Source: Kitasatospora paranensis (GTDB lineage: Bacteria > Actinomycetota > Actinomycetes > Streptomycetales > Streptomycetaceae). From it: 64,000 bases of DNA. Positions 45,545-55,068 of this stretch are shown one piece after another; position 1 is the stretch's first letter, and each line of letters begins with the position of its first letter. The notes beneath the pieces are model-generated. The model made no database searches and was not told where the DNA came from. It worked only from the letters and a program-made list of their open reading frames with translations. Location of the stretch: the NCBI RefSeq assembly GCF_039544005.1, contig NZ_BAABKV010000001.1:7626001-7690000 (forward strand), written 5' to 3'. A program made the position numbers and the translations under genes.

Positions 45545-46369
45545 ATGGAACGCCGCTGGCTGATCACCGGGTGCTCGTCCGGGCTGGGCCGCTCGCTGGC
45601 CGCCGCGGCGGCCGCCGCCGGGGACTATGTCCTGGCGACGGCCCGCAAACCGGCGGCGCTGTCGGAGCTCGTCGACGCCCACCCGGGCCGGGTCACCACG
45701 GCGGCGCTGGACATCCGCGATCCCGCCCAGTGCGAGGCGGCGGTCGCCGCGGCCGTCGACCGCCTCGGCGGGCTCGACGTCCTGGTGAACAACGCGGGCA
45801 GCGGACTCTTCGGTGCCGTCGAGGAGATCTCCGACGACGAACTGCGCGACCAGCTGGAGACCCTGGTGGTCGGTCCGTGGCGGCTGGCCCGGCTCGTGCT
45901 GCCGGTGATGCGGTCGCAGCGGACCGGACACATCGTCAACGTCTCGTCCCTCGCCGGCCGGATGGCCTTCCCGGGGCTCGCCTCGTACGTCGCCGGCAAG
46001 TACGCCCTGGAGGGCATGAGCCAGGCGCTGGCCGCGGAGGCGGCACCGCTCGGGGTCCGGGTGACGGTGCTGGAGCCGGGCGGGTTCGCGACCGGGTACG
46101 GCAGTGCGCTCGCCGAGGCGGCGGCCCGCGTCCCGGCCTACGCGCCGGTCACCGGACCGATGTTCGCGGCTCTGCGCGGCATGGCGGGGGATGCCTCGCT
46201 CGGGCGGCCGGAGGACTTCGCGCAGCAGGTGCTGCGGGTGGTGGCCGCCGAGCACGGGCCGGTCCGGATCCCGGTCGGGGCCGACGCCTTCGCCTATCTC
46301 GACGCTGCGGAGCAGGCCGCGCGGGCGGAACTCGCCGAGGCCCGGACGTTCGGTCCCGACGGCTTCTGA
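45545..46369 (+). CDS. Short-chain dehydrogenase/reductase
   Basis: 274 residues. It is a classical SDR with the cofactor motif TGCSSGLG, then NNAG, Ser in NVSSLAG, and YVAGK holding the Tyr and Lys of the catalytic centre. An aromatic or keto compound is the usual kind of substrate, with NAD(P)H. The ATG at 45545 has GGGAGG and AGGGA upstream. The substrate cannot be told. It lies 230 nt after the GntR gene in the same direction. Confidence 0.92.
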   Translation: MERRWLITGCSSGLGRSLAAAAAAAGDYVLATARKPAALSELVDAHPGRVTTAALDIRDPAQCEAAVAAAVDRLGGLDVLVNNAGSGLFGAVEEISDDELRDQLETLVVGPWRLARLVLPVMRSQRTGHIVNVSSLAGRMAFPGLASYVAGKYALEGMSQALAAEAAPLGVRVTVLEPGGFATGYGSALAEAAARVPAYAPVTGPMFAALRGMAGDASLGRPEDFAQQVLRVVAAEHGPVRIPVGADAFAYLDAAEQAARAELAEARTFGPDGF

Positions 46370-46461
46370 CCCGACAGCTTCCGACCCGACGGCGTCCGAC
46401 CCGGCGGCAGCCGCGACGACGGCTCCGGGAAATCCGGATGACCCGGCTGTGGGCGCCCGCC

Positions 46462-46467
46462 TAGCCT
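46462..46467 (+). promoter_or_regulatory. -10 box (TAGCCT), leaderless exonuclease gene
   Basis: TAGCCT lies 7 nt before the ATG at 46475; no Shine-Dalgarno sequence is present. Confidence 0.6.
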
Positions 46468-46474
46468 CGCCGGC

Positions 46475-47053
46475 ATGGGAATCTCCGCACTGCTCAACGT
46501 GGTCGACGTCGAGGCGACCTGCTGGGACGGCGAGCCGCCGCCCGGGCAGGTCCACGAGATCATCGAGATCGGTCTGACCGTCGTCGACCTCGACCGGGGC
46601 GAGCGGGTCGGCCGGCACCGCATCCTGGTGCGGCCGGCGCGCTCCTCGGTGAGCGCCTTCTGCACGGAGCTGACCGGGCTGACCCGGGCCGAGGTGGCGA
46701 CCGGGGTCGGCTTCGCCGAGGCCTGCCGGCAACTCGCCGTCGAGCACCGGGCCGGCGAGCGGCCCTGGGCGAGCTGGGGCGACTACGACCGCAACCAGTT
46801 CACCCGGCAGTGCCGCGCGACCGGCACGCGCTACCCGTTCGGCCGGCACCACACCAACGCCAAGGCGGTCTTCACCGAGGCCCACGGCCTGCGCCGGCGC
46901 CCGGGGATGGCCGGGGCCCTGGAATTCGCCGGGCTCCCGCTGGAGGGCCGCCACCACAGCGGCGAGGACGACGCCTGGAACATCGCCGCCCTCGTTCTCG
47001 GCCTGGCCGCCCGCGGCGACTGGCCGGGCAGCCCCGGGGCGCCCACGGGCTGA
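46475..47053 (+). CDS. DEDDh 3'-5' exonuclease (exonuclease RNase T/DNA pol III type)
   Basis: 192 residues. Exo I is DVEATCWDGEPP (Asp, Glu), exo II is SWGDYDRNQF (Asp) and exo III is HHSGEDDAWNIAAL (His, Asp), the full DEDDh set. Proteins of this short form, like the inhibitor-of-KinA-type KapD exonucleases, trim RNA or DNA 3' ends. The start is ATG 46475, leaderless. It converges on the oxidoreductase gene. Confidence 0.9.
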   Translation: MGISALLNVVDVEATCWDGEPPPGQVHEIIEIGLTVVDLDRGERVGRHRILVRPARSSVSAFCTELTGLTRAEVATGVGFAEACRQLAVEHRAGERPWASWGDYDRNQFTRQCRATGTRYPFGRHHTNAKAVFTEAHGLRRRPGMAGALEFAGLPLEGRHHSGEDDAWNIAALVLGLAARGDWPGSPGAPTG

Positions 47054-47128
47054 CGCCGTGGGCCGGGCCGCCGGCCCCGTCGGGTCGCTCGGCCCTCCCC
47101 GGCTGCTCGCTCACCCTGCCCCGGCTGC

Positions 47129-48017
47129 TCAGCCCGCCCGGTCGGGCCGGGGAGTGCGGCGCGGCGGCGGGCGGTCTCGCCGAGGGCGGCGAGGTCGCGC
47201 TCGCCCTCGCCGTGCGCGAGCGCCTCCAGCAGCGCCTCGCGCAGCACCCCGGCGACGGGCATCGGGACCCGCGCCCCGGCCCCGGCATCCAGGGCCAGGC
47301 CGATGTCCTTGAGGCCGAGGGCGAGCCGGAAGCCGGCGGGCTCGTACCGGCGTTCGGCGATCATGGCGCCGTAGCCGGCATAGACCGGGCCCGGGAAGAC
47401 CGTACCGGTCAGCACCTCCAGCAGGTCGCCGGCGGCCAGTCCGTTGGCCTCGGCGAGGGCGGTGGCCTCGGAGAGCGCCTCGATGGCCGAGACCAGCATG
47501 AAGTTGGCGCCGATCTTGGCGATGTTGGCGGCCTCGGGCCGTTCGCCGAGCCGGAACGTCCGGCGTCCCATGGCGTCGAAGAGCGGCTGGACGGAGTCCA
47601 GCACGGGGTCTCGCCGGCGGCCAGGATGGCGAGGTTGCCGGCGGCGGCCACGTCCGAACGGCCCATCACGGGGGCGGCGACGTAGCCGATTCCGTGTTCG
47701 GCGTGCTGGGCGGCGGCGCGGCGGGCCAGCTCCGGCGAGACGGTGGCCATGTTGACGTGCACCGTCGTCGTCGCGGCGGCGAGCAGGTCGTCGTCCAGCA
47801 GCAGGGACTCCACGGCCGCGTCGTCGGCGAGCATCGAGACGACCGCTTCGGCCGCCAGTGCGGCGGAGAGGGAGCCTGCGGCCTCGGCGCCGTCGCCGAC
47901 CAGGATCCGGACGGCCTCGGGCGAGCGGTTCCACACCGTCACCCGGTGCCCCGCGGAAAGGAGTTGCCGGGCCATCTCCCGGCCCATGGTGCCCAGGCCG
48001 ACGAATCCCACATGCAC
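47129..48017 (-). CDS. NAD(P)-dependent oxidoreductase, 3-hydroxyisobutyrate dehydrogenase family (two frame breaks)
   Basis: About 296 residues. The Rossmann motif GFVGLGTMGREMA opens the protein and VSMLADDAAVESLL follows. The substrate part has APVMGRSD, and after the first break AKIGANFMLVSAIEALSEA, with the catalytic Lys. Two -1 breaks lie near 47608 (C4 that should be C5, giving GETPVLDSVQ) and 47150. The second hides the stop; with one extra base the frame ends at 47129. The GTG at 48017 has GGGAG at 8 nt and is preferred to the GTG at 48026. Confidence 0.87.
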
Positions 48018-48060
48018 GGTGCTCACTCCCGGCGTCGCACGGCGACCGGGCCGGTCGGCC

Positions 48061-48078
48061 GGATCGGTGATCCGATCC
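48061..48078. promoter_or_regulatory. Palindrome GGATCGG-N4-CCGATCC upstream of the oxidoreductase
   Basis: A perfect 7-bp inverted repeat 44 nt upstream of the start. Its end forms part of a TAGGAT -10-like hexamer on the minus strand (48075-48080), so a bound protein would cover the promoter. Confidence 0.45.
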
Positions 48079-48130
48079 TAGGTCCTGCCGGGACGGGCGG
48101 ACGCCGAGGTGGACGGACTCCGAGGTGGAC

Positions 48131-48170
48131 GGACTCCGGGGGCGGCGCCGAGGCCACGCCCCCGGAGTCC
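48131..48170 (-). terminator. Terminator of the MFS gene at 48.2 kb
   Basis: GGACTCCGGGGGCG (48131-48144) pairs perfectly with CGCCCCCGGAGTCC (48157-48170), directly past the stop at 48178. Confidence 0.75.
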
Positions 48171-48177
48171 GGGACGG

Positions 48178-49628
48178 TCAGACCGGGATCTCCTCGGCGG
48201 CGGTCGCCACCGGCTCCGCCTCGGTCTCCTGCGGCCGGGCGTGCCGGGGGAGCAGGAAGATCGCACCGAAGACGACGGCCAGCATGGCGATCTCGACGCC
48301 GAGGGTGAACTGCTCGGCGTGCACGAAGCTGTCGCCCTTGATCCGCTCGAAGAACACCGTGCCCAGGATCGCCGTGCCGAGGGCCGCGCCGAGCTGCTGG
48401 ACGGAGGTGAGCGTGCCGGAGGCCGAGCCCGTCTCGTGCGGCTCGACGGAGGCGAGCACGGTGTCGAAGAACGGCGCCATGACGAAGCCCATGCCGAGGC
48501 CGGTGACGGCCAGTGCGGGGTCAGCTGCCACGGGGTGACCGTGTCACCGCTCAGCCCCAGGGTGAGGATGACGCCGCCGACGCCGGCGACCATGGTGATC
48601 AGGCCGCCGTGCATGACCTTGCGGCCGAACTTCGCCAGGGCCTGCGAGGCGATGAAGGCCACCACCATGCCGATCGAGGAGGGGATGCCGGCGAGGCCCG
48701 CCTTGAACGGCGAGTAATGCAGGCCGATCTGGGTGTAGAGGCTGAAGGTCAGCCAGAAGCCGGTCATCGCCGAGAAGAAGACCAGGCCCAGCGCCATGCC
48801 GCCGCTGAAGCCGCGCTTGCGGAACAGGCTCGGCTCGACGAGCGGGTCGCGGCCGGCGGCCGCGGTGCGCTTCTCGTACCAGGCGAAGACCGCGAAGACC
48901 GCGACGGCCAGGGCGATGAGCGCGAACGCCCAGGCCGGCCAGCCGTGCTCGCGGCCCTGGACGAGCGGGAAGACGATCAACGCGGATCCGGCCGCGGCCA
49001 GGAGGGCGCCCAGCAGGTCGAGCCGGACGGTGCGGGCGCTCTTCCACTCGGGCAGGAAGGCCAGGCCGCCGGCGACGGCGAACAGGCCGAGCGGGATGTT
49101 GATGAGGAAGATCATGCGCCAGCCGGAGCCCCACAGGTCCGCGTCGACGAGCCAGCCGGCCAGGATCGGGCCGCCGACCGTGGACAGGCCCATCACGGGA
49201 CCGAACATGCCGAAGGCCGCGGCCTGCTCCTTCTCGGAGAAGATCTCCTTGAGGATGCCCAGGCCCTGCGGCAGCATGATCGCGCCCAGCAGGCCCTGCA
49301 CCACCCGGGCGGCGATGAGCTGGTCCGGTGCCTGGGCGAGGCCGCAGGCGACCGAGCCGAGGGTGAAGCCGACGGCGCCGACCAGGTACATCCGGCGACG
49401 GCCGAAGATGTCGCCGAGGCGGCCGCCGGTGATCAGGCCGATCGCCATGGCGAGGGTGTAGGCCGCGCCGAGCCACTGGATGGTGCTCTCCCCGCCGCCG
49501 ATGTCGGCGCGGATGGCGGGGGCGGCGATGTTGGTGACCAGGGAGTCGAGGAGGTCCATGACCTCCGCTGCGAGGACCACGAACAGCGCGGCCCACCGCC
49601 ATCGGTACGGGGCGGGGGTGTCGGTCAT
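48178..49628 (-). CDS. MFS DHA2 drug exporter (one frame break)
   Basis: About 483 residues with 14 predicted helices. It has VMDLLDSLVTNIAAPAIRAD (DHA2 motif D1-like), GGRLGDIFGRRR (motif A) and GLSTVGGPILAGWLVD (motif C). One -1 break near 48517 lies in a C4 run; one extra C gives QLTPALAVTGLGMGFVMAPF. The ATG is at 49628. It is divergent from a TetR gene over a region with repeated GAAC-N3-GTTC sites, the usual arrangement of a drug-inducible efflux pump. Confidence 0.92.
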
Positions 49629-49675
49629 GAGTGGGTCTCCAGGCGGAACGACGGTTGGAACGATGTTTGCGTGAC

Positions 49676-49686
49676 GAACACTGTTC
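49676..49686. promoter_or_regulatory. TetR operator candidate 1 (GAAC-ACT-GTTC)
   Basis: A perfect inverted repeat in the MFS/TetR divergent region, on the MFS side. Confidence 0.6.
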
Positions 49687-49732
49687 TACGGAGCGATCCA
49701 TGTTCCGTCAAGCCGAATACCGCCGCGATACC

Positions 49733-49743
49733 GAACGGTGTTC
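49733..49743. promoter_or_regulatory. TetR operator candidate 2 (GAAC-GGT-GTTC)
   Basis: The same half-sites as the first element, 57 nt away, or about five and a half helical turns. Related half-sites (TGTTCGTT) occur beside it. Confidence 0.6.
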
Positions 49744-49836
49744 GTTCCGGGTACGATGTTCGTTGCCGGGTGTGGCGCTGCTCGGGCCGGTGGAGGCGGC
49801 GCATCCGCCCCTCACCGCCTGCCGAAGGAGTTGGAC

Positions 49837-50553
49837 GTGGCCCCCGACACGTACCCCGACATGCCCGACGTGCCCTGGCACAAGGCGCGCAAGGCCGATC
49901 CCCGGCAGCCGCTGACCAGGGAGGCCATCGTCGAGGCCGGTGTCCGGGTGCTGGACCGCGAGGGCCTGGCCGGGGTCACCATGCGGCGCGTCGCCCAGGA
50001 GCTCGACACCGGCCCCGCCTCGCTCTACGCGCACGTCTCCAACAAGGACGAGCTGCTCGAACTCATGCTGGAGCACATCTCCGGCGAGATCCGGGTGCCC
50101 GAGGACCCGGATCCCGCGCGGTGGAAGGAGCAGATCAAGGAGATCTGCCGGGAGGCCCAGCGGGTCTACACTTCGCACCGCGACATCACCGTGGTCTCGC
50201 TCGGCAGCATGCCGGTCGGCCCCAACAAGCTGCAGGCCGCCGAGTTCATGCTCGACCTGATGGTCCGGGCCGGGATCCCCGCCAAGGTGGCCGCCTGGGC
50301 GCTGGACGGCCTGGGCCAGCTGATCGACGCCGACGCCTACGAGGCCTCCGTGTACGCGGCCAAGGTGCAGGCGGGCGTCGACCTGGAGGCGTACTTCGCC
50401 GAGGTCGGGGACTACTTCCACCGGCTCCCGGCGGACCGCTTCCCGCAGATCAGCACGATGGCGGAGAAGATGACCACCGGCGACGGCGACGAGCGCTTCG
50501 ACTTCAAGCTCGACGTGTTCCTGCGCGGTCTCGAGTCCTACATCGAGCGCTGA
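49837..50553 (+). CDS. TetR-family repressor of the divergent MFS exporter
   Basis: 238 residues from the GTG at 49837 (AAGGAG upstream). The DNA-binding domain is displaced by a 25-residue N-terminal tail and reads LTREAIVEAGVRVLDREGL, then VAQELDTGPASLYAHVSNKD. The C-terminal domain resembles TetR_C of tetracycline-type regulators (YAAKVQAGVDLEAYFAEVGD). Gene order and the GAAC-N3-GTTC repeats point to control of the MFS gene and of itself. Confidence 0.92.
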   Translation: MAPDTYPDMPDVPWHKARKADPRQPLTREAIVEAGVRVLDREGLAGVTMRRVAQELDTGPASLYAHVSNKDELLELMLEHISGEIRVPEDPDPARWKEQIKEICREAQRVYTSHRDITVVSLGSMPVGPNKLQAAEFMLDLMVRAGIPAKVAAWALDGLGQLIDADAYEASVYAAKVQAGVDLEAYFAEVGDYFHRLPADRFPQISTMAEKMTTGDGDERFDFKLDVFLRGLESYIER

Positions 50554-50792
50554 GCCGTCGGGCGCCGAGTGCCGTCGGTGCCGTCGGCCGCGCCGTTTGG
50601 TCCAGGTGGCGGTGTCGCCGTACTCCTCCGTCCGCCCGGCCGCCCGCCGCGACGCGCCGCCGGCCCGTGCGCCCGCAGCCGCCGTCCGACCGTGATGACC
50701 TGCCCCGACGGTGCCGGTGGCCGGTCGCGGCGACGGACACCCGGTCAGCTGACGGACCGTCCGGTGGGCGCGCGTGCGGACCCGACCGTCCT

Positions 50793-50798
50793 TACCTT
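50793..50798 (+). promoter_or_regulatory. -10 box (TACCTT), leaderless amidase gene
   Basis: TACCTT lies 6 nt before the ATG at 50805. Confidence 0.55.
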
Positions 50799-50804
50799 CA
50801 TGAC

Positions 50805-51614
50805 ATGGACATCGACCGCCGCCTGGTGCTGCGTCGCGTGTTGCAGGCCACCACGGCGGGTGCGCTGGTCGCACTGCCCGCCCTCGGTCGCCCGCGGCCG
50901 GTGACGCACCCCGTCGCCCACGAGCAACCCGCCGTCGTGGCGGCCCCCGCGCGCCCCGTGCCCCCCGAGCCCCCCATCGTGCCGCGCTCGGACTGGCAGA
51001 CCCCGCCCGACCTGCCCTCGATCCAGTACGACCGCGCGGTGCGGGCCGCGTTCGTCCACCACACCGAGAACCCGAACACCTACCGTGCCAAGGACGTCCC
51101 CGACATCCTCCGGGCCATCTGCCGCGACCACCTGGAGAACCGCGGCTGGGACGACATCGGCTACAACTTCCTCGTCGACCGGTTCGGCACCATCTACGAG
51201 GGCCGGGCGGGCGGCATCGACCGGCCCGTGGTCGGTGCCCACACCGTGGGCTTCAACCGGGAGACCGTCGGCATCGCCGCGATCGGCACCTACTCCACCG
51301 GCGCCGAGGTCCCCGAGCCCGTCGTCACCGCGATGGCGGGCCTGATCGCCTGGAAGCTCGGCTCGTACGGCAACGATCCGCACGGGCAGTACGAGCTGAC
51401 CTCGACGAGCAGCGACAGCCGCTTCCCGGTCAGCACCCGGCACGTGTTCAACGCCGTCTCGGGCCACCGCGACGCCTTCTGCACCCTGTGCCCGGGCGAG
51501 TCGCTCTACGCGGTGCTGCCCCAGATCACCGACCGGGCGGCGGCGATCCAGCAGGCGGCCGCCGCCGCGGCCCCCGCCGCCACCGGACCGGCCGCCGGCC
51601 CGACCCGCGCCTAG
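50805..51614 (+). CDS. Exported N-acetylmuramoyl-L-alanine amidase (PGRP type)
   Basis: 269 residues. The N-terminus RRLVLRRVLQATTAGALVAL has a twin-arginine-like start and a hydrophobic core, so Tat or Sec export is expected. The amidase_2/peptidoglycan-recognition domain covers about 60-240. Zinc ligands are His in FVHHTENPNTY, and His and Cys in SGHRDAFCTLCPG. IGYNFLVDRFGTIYEGRAGG is typical. It would cleave the bond between muramic acid and the stem peptide. ATG 50805 is leaderless. Its stop overlaps the convergent PAP2 stop by 4 nt. Confidence 0.92.
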   Translation: MDIDRRLVLRRVLQATTAGALVALPALGRPRPVTHPVAHEQPAVVAAPARPVPPEPPIVPRSDWQTPPDLPSIQYDRAVRAAFVHHTENPNTYRAKDVPDILRAICRDHLENRGWDDIGYNFLVDRFGTIYEGRAGGIDRPVVGAHTVGFNRETVGIAAIGTYSTGAEVPEPVVTAMAGLIAWKLGSYGNDPHGQYELTSTSSDSRFPVSTRHVFNAVSGHRDAFCTLCPGESLYAVLPQITDRAAAIQQAAAAAAPAATGPAAGPTRA

Positions 51615-52219
51615 GCGGTGGCCGCGACGCAGCTCCGGACGCGGCGCCCGATCCCGCCCACCGTGCTGGCGGCGGCCATGCCGAGCAGGGCACCGGCGAC
51701 CACGTCACCCGGGTAGTGCACCCCGGTGTGCACCCGCGAGTACCCCACCCCGGCCGCGAGCAGCCCGAGTGGCGCGGCCGTCCACGGCAGCCGGGAGCCG
51801 ACCGCGGTCGCGAAGGCGAACGCCGAGGCCGTGTGCCCCGACGGGAACGACGCCGAGGCGGGCATCCGGACGTGCCGGGCCGTCGGCACGCCCAGGCCCT
51901 CCCGGTCCGGCCGGGGCCTGCGCGCCAGCGCCTTGCCCACCAGGTTCGCGCCGGCCGACGCCACCGCCACGGCGGCCGTGCCGAGCACGGCCGCCTCCCG
52001 CGGCGCGCCGGGCCGGAGCGCCAGCGTGCCGGCGATCGCGAAGGAGATCTTCGAGTGGTTCGCGGCCCGGGAGAGCCGGCGCAGTGCGGCGTCCAGCTCG
52101 GGGGTCGGGGTGGTCGCGACGGCGGCGTACACCGCCCGGTCGACGGCGCCCAGGTCCGCGACGATCCGCCGGCCGCGGCCGACGGCCGCGGCGACCGCGC
52201 GGCCGGCGCCGCTAGACAT
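51611..52219 (-). CDS. PAP2-family membrane phosphatase
   Basis: 202 residues with several hydrophobic helices. The three PAP2 motifs are KALARRPRPDREG (C1), ASFPSGHTASAFAFA (C2) and SRVHTGVHYPGDVVAGA (C3). It removes phosphate from a lipid phosphate such as phosphatidate or an isoprenoid diphosphate. The start overlaps the end of the lipid kinase gene by 8 nt, so kinase and phosphatase are translationally coupled and may act on the same lipid pool. Confidence 0.93.
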   Translation of the reverse strand: MSSGAGRAVAAAVGRGRRIVADLGAVDRAVYAAVATTPTPELDAALRRLSRAANHSKISFAIAGTLALRPGAPREAAVLGTAAVAVASAGANLVGKALARRPRPDREGLGVPTARHVRMPASASFPSGHTASAFAFATAVGSRLPWTAAPLGLLAAGVGYSRVHTGVHYPGDVVAGALLGMAAASTVGGIGRRVRSCVAATA

Positions 52220-53566
52220 CGTCCACCGCCGCCCGCTGCGCCGGGGTGCGCCCCAGCGCCAGCCGCCCGACCCGCCGCCAGCCCAGCGGGGGCAGCGCGG
52301 GCTGGGTGCCGGGCCGGTCGCGCGGCACCCGGACCCGCAGCGCTCCCGCGCTGATCGCGCACCGCACCGGGACGTCGAGGACGAGCGCCTCGCCGTCCAC
52401 CGCCACCGGGATGCTCGCCGCGTCGGCCGTCACCTCCACCTCGCGGGCCGCCAGCACCGTCACTGCCTCCGCCTGCCCGCCGCGCAGGGCCAGCTCCGCG
52501 GCCTGCGCCACGCCCGCCACCTTCACCCCGAACACGCCCAGGGTGCCGCCGTCCAGCCGCGGCCGCCGCCCCGCCGCGAGCAGGTCGCCCGCCGCGTACG
52601 GGTTGTTGCTGACCAGCACCGCCTGCGGGTCCGTCAGCTCCTCGCCGCCCGCCCGGGCGGTCAGCCGGGCGCCCTCGTAGCCCAGCAGCAGGTCCGGCAT
52701 CGCGGAGAGCGCGGTCGCCGCCTTGGCGTCCCGGTACGCCGGGTCCTGGACGATCGCGGCGTAGACCCCGAACGAGACCGAGTTGACGAAGGCCCGCCCG
52801 GCGACCCGGCCCAGGTCGATCCGCAGCTCGACGCCGTCGGTGAGGGCGTCCAGGCTGAGCGCCGGGTCCGCCCGGTCCAGCCCGAGGTCCATCGCCAGGT
52901 GGTTGCGGGTGCCCGCCGGGATGACCAGGAACGGAACGTCCTGCTGCGCGGCGACGGCGGCCACCAGCGCCTGGGTGCCGTCCCCGCCGGCCACGCCGAG
53001 CAGGTCGGCGCCGTCCGCCACCGCCCGGCGGGCGATCTCCGTGACGTCCTGGTGCTCCGAAGGGTCCAGCAGGACGACGCTCGCGCCGAGCGCCTCGGCC
53101 TTCGCGACCAGGCCGAACTTCTCGACCTTGCCGCCCCCGGAGCGCGGGTTCATGATCAGCACCGGCCGGCGCAGCGGCCTGCCGGCCGGCCGCGCATCGT
53201 CCGCGGCGGCCTGTCCCGGCGCAGCGCCGCCCGCCCGCAGGCGAGCGCCGCCGCCCAGAGCGACATCGCGGCCAGGACGGGCGGCCACAGGTCGTTCCCG
53301 GCATAGATCACCACCACTCCCACCGGTGCGGCGACCGCCAGCAGCGCGCCGAGCAGCCGCATCGCACCGTGGTGCGTGAGCGCCCACCACACGCCCGCCG
53401 CCATCACCGCCGTCCCGGCGAGCCCGGCCACGATCACCAGCGCACTGGCCAGCCCGGCCGTGGCCACCAGCACGACGAGCGAGCCCACGGCGCACAGCAC
53501 CGCGACCCGCGCGAGCAGCCTGGCCGTCCTCCCGTTGCCCCCGCCTCCGGACCCGCTTCCCGTCAT
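52212..53566 (-). CDS. Membrane-anchored diacylglycerol/lipid kinase (one frame break)
   Basis: About 451 residues. The N-terminal 130 residues contain about four hydrophobic helices, not typical of soluble DagK-like kinases. The catalytic DAGK domain begins VLIMNPRSGGGKVEKFGL and has GVAGGDGTQALVAA (nucleotide-binding GGDGT) and IPAGTRNHLAMDLGL. A -1 break near 53200 joins the two parts. The ATG at 53566 has GGGAGG upstream. It phosphorylates diacylglycerol or a similar lipid and is coupled to the PAP2 gene. Confidence 0.9.
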
Positions 53567-53819
53567 CGCGACCTCCCTGCGCCCCGTGCGGGACGTGCGC
53601 CCAGCGAAACCCGGCGGCGGGCCGTCCGCGCGGCCCGCTGCTGCATTCGGGTGGCGCCGGTCCGCTGCGCCGGCCGCCGCAGGCCGGATGCCCCGAGCGG
53701 GCCCGTCCATGCCGTCCGGGCCGTCCGGGCGTGGGCGGCCGGCCGTGCGGGTGGCCGTCCGGGTGGGAGATCGGCCGCGGACAGGTGAGCTCCCGGGCGG
53801 GCGGGGAACAAGGAGGGAC

Positions 53820-55043
53820 GTGCCTGGTGAGAGCGGAGCGGCGATCGAGCGCGTGCGGCGGCGGATGAGGGATCCGGTCGTCCACCTGACGATCCGTGCG
53901 ACCCTCGCGGCCACCCTCGCCTACGCCGTCGCCACGCAGCTCAGCAGCGAGCCGGCCCCGCTGACGGCGCCGCTCACCGCGCTGCTGGTCGTGCAGGTGA
54001 CCCTCTACTCGACCCTGACCACGAGCATCCGCCGGGTGAACTCGGTGGTGGTCGGCGTGGTGATCGCGATCGGGTTCAGCTCCGTGATGGGCCTGTCCTG
54101 GTGGAGCCTGGGCCTGATCATCCTGGCGTCGCTGACGATCGGCCAGTTCGTCCGGGTCGACGAGTTCGTCAACGAGGTCGCGATCAGCGCGATGCTCGTG
54201 CTCGGGGTGACCCGGCTGGCCAGCCAGGCCTGGGACCGCGTCCTGGAGACGATCATCGGCGCCGGCGTCGGCCTGCTCTTCAACCTGCTCTTCGCGCCGC
54301 CGGTGTGGGTGGACACCGCCGGCGAGTCCATCGAGGACCTGGCCCGGCGCGCCCGGCACCTGCTGCTGCAGATCGGCGACGAGCTCGGCTCGCCGACGCC
54401 CGTCGCGCGGGCCGCGGCCCGGCTGCACGAGGCCCGGGCGCTCGACCAGGCCATCGCCGACGTCGACGCGGCCCTGCGGCAGGCCGAGGACAGCCTCCGG
54501 CTCAACCCGAGGATCAGCGAGGGCATGCTGTCCCGGCTCGTGCTGCGCACCGGACTGGACACCCTGGAGATCTGCGTGGTGGTCGTCCGGGTCCTCGCCC
54601 GCTCGCTCACCGACCTGGCCAAGCGGCGCGGCGACGAGCCGCTCTTCCCGCACGACGTGGCCCTCGCCCTGGAGGAGCTGCTCGCCCACCTCGGCGGGGC
54701 GCTGGTCAGCTTCGCCGTCCTGGTGTCCAGCCAGGTCAGCCGCAGCGCGGAGGAGGCGGAGGCGCGGCTGGCCGCCGAGCTGTCGGCCGCCTGGACGTGC
54801 CGTGAGCGCGCCGCCGACATGCTGCTGCGCCGCGTCCAGGAACATCCCGAGGCGTGGCAGCTGCACGGCTCGCTGCTGGCCGAGGTGGACCGGATCCTCG
54901 ACGAACTCGACCTGGAGCACCGCTCCCGGCGGCTGATGGAGGAGCTCGACCGCGCCTCGGTCGCCAACCGGGAGCGCTTCACCGCCTTCGGCCGGCTGCG
55001 CGGCTTCCTGCGCGGCGAGGGGCTGCGCCGTCGGGACCGGTGA
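53820..55043 (+). CDS. FUSC-family (aromatic acid exporter-like) membrane protein
   Basis: 407 residues from the GTG at 53820 (AAGGAGGGAC upstream). About six N-terminal helices (30-170) belong to the fusaric-acid-resistance/ArAE fold. The cytoplasmic remainder is helical with coiled-coil character (residues about 180-400, RRVQEHPEAWQLHG and LDLEHRSRRLMEELDRA). The substrate is unknown; some relatives export aromatic acids. It is divergent from the lipid kinase gene. Confidence 0.9.
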   Translation: MPGESGAAIERVRRRMRDPVVHLTIRATLAATLAYAVATQLSSEPAPLTAPLTALLVVQVTLYSTLTTSIRRVNSVVVGVVIAIGFSSVMGLSWWSLGLIILASLTIGQFVRVDEFVNEVAISAMLVLGVTRLASQAWDRVLETIIGAGVGLLFNLLFAPPVWVDTAGESIEDLARRARHLLLQIGDELGSPTPVARAAARLHEARALDQAIADVDAALRQAEDSLRLNPRISEGMLSRLVLRTGLDTLEICVVVVRVLARSLTDLAKRRGDEPLFPHDVALALEELLAHLGGALVSFAVLVSSQVSRSAEEAEARLAAELSAAWTCRERAADMLLRRVQEHPEAWQLHGSLLAEVDRILDELDLEHRSRRLMEELDRASVANRERFTAFGRLRGFLRGEGLRRRDR

Positions 55044-55056
55044 CCGGCGGATCCCC

Positions 55057-55062
55057 TACGGT
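55057..55062 (+). promoter_or_regulatory. -10 box (TACGGT), leaderless metal-receptor gene
   Basis: TACGGT lies 6 nt before the ATG at 55069. Confidence 0.55.
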
Positions 55063-55068
55063 GGGGGC

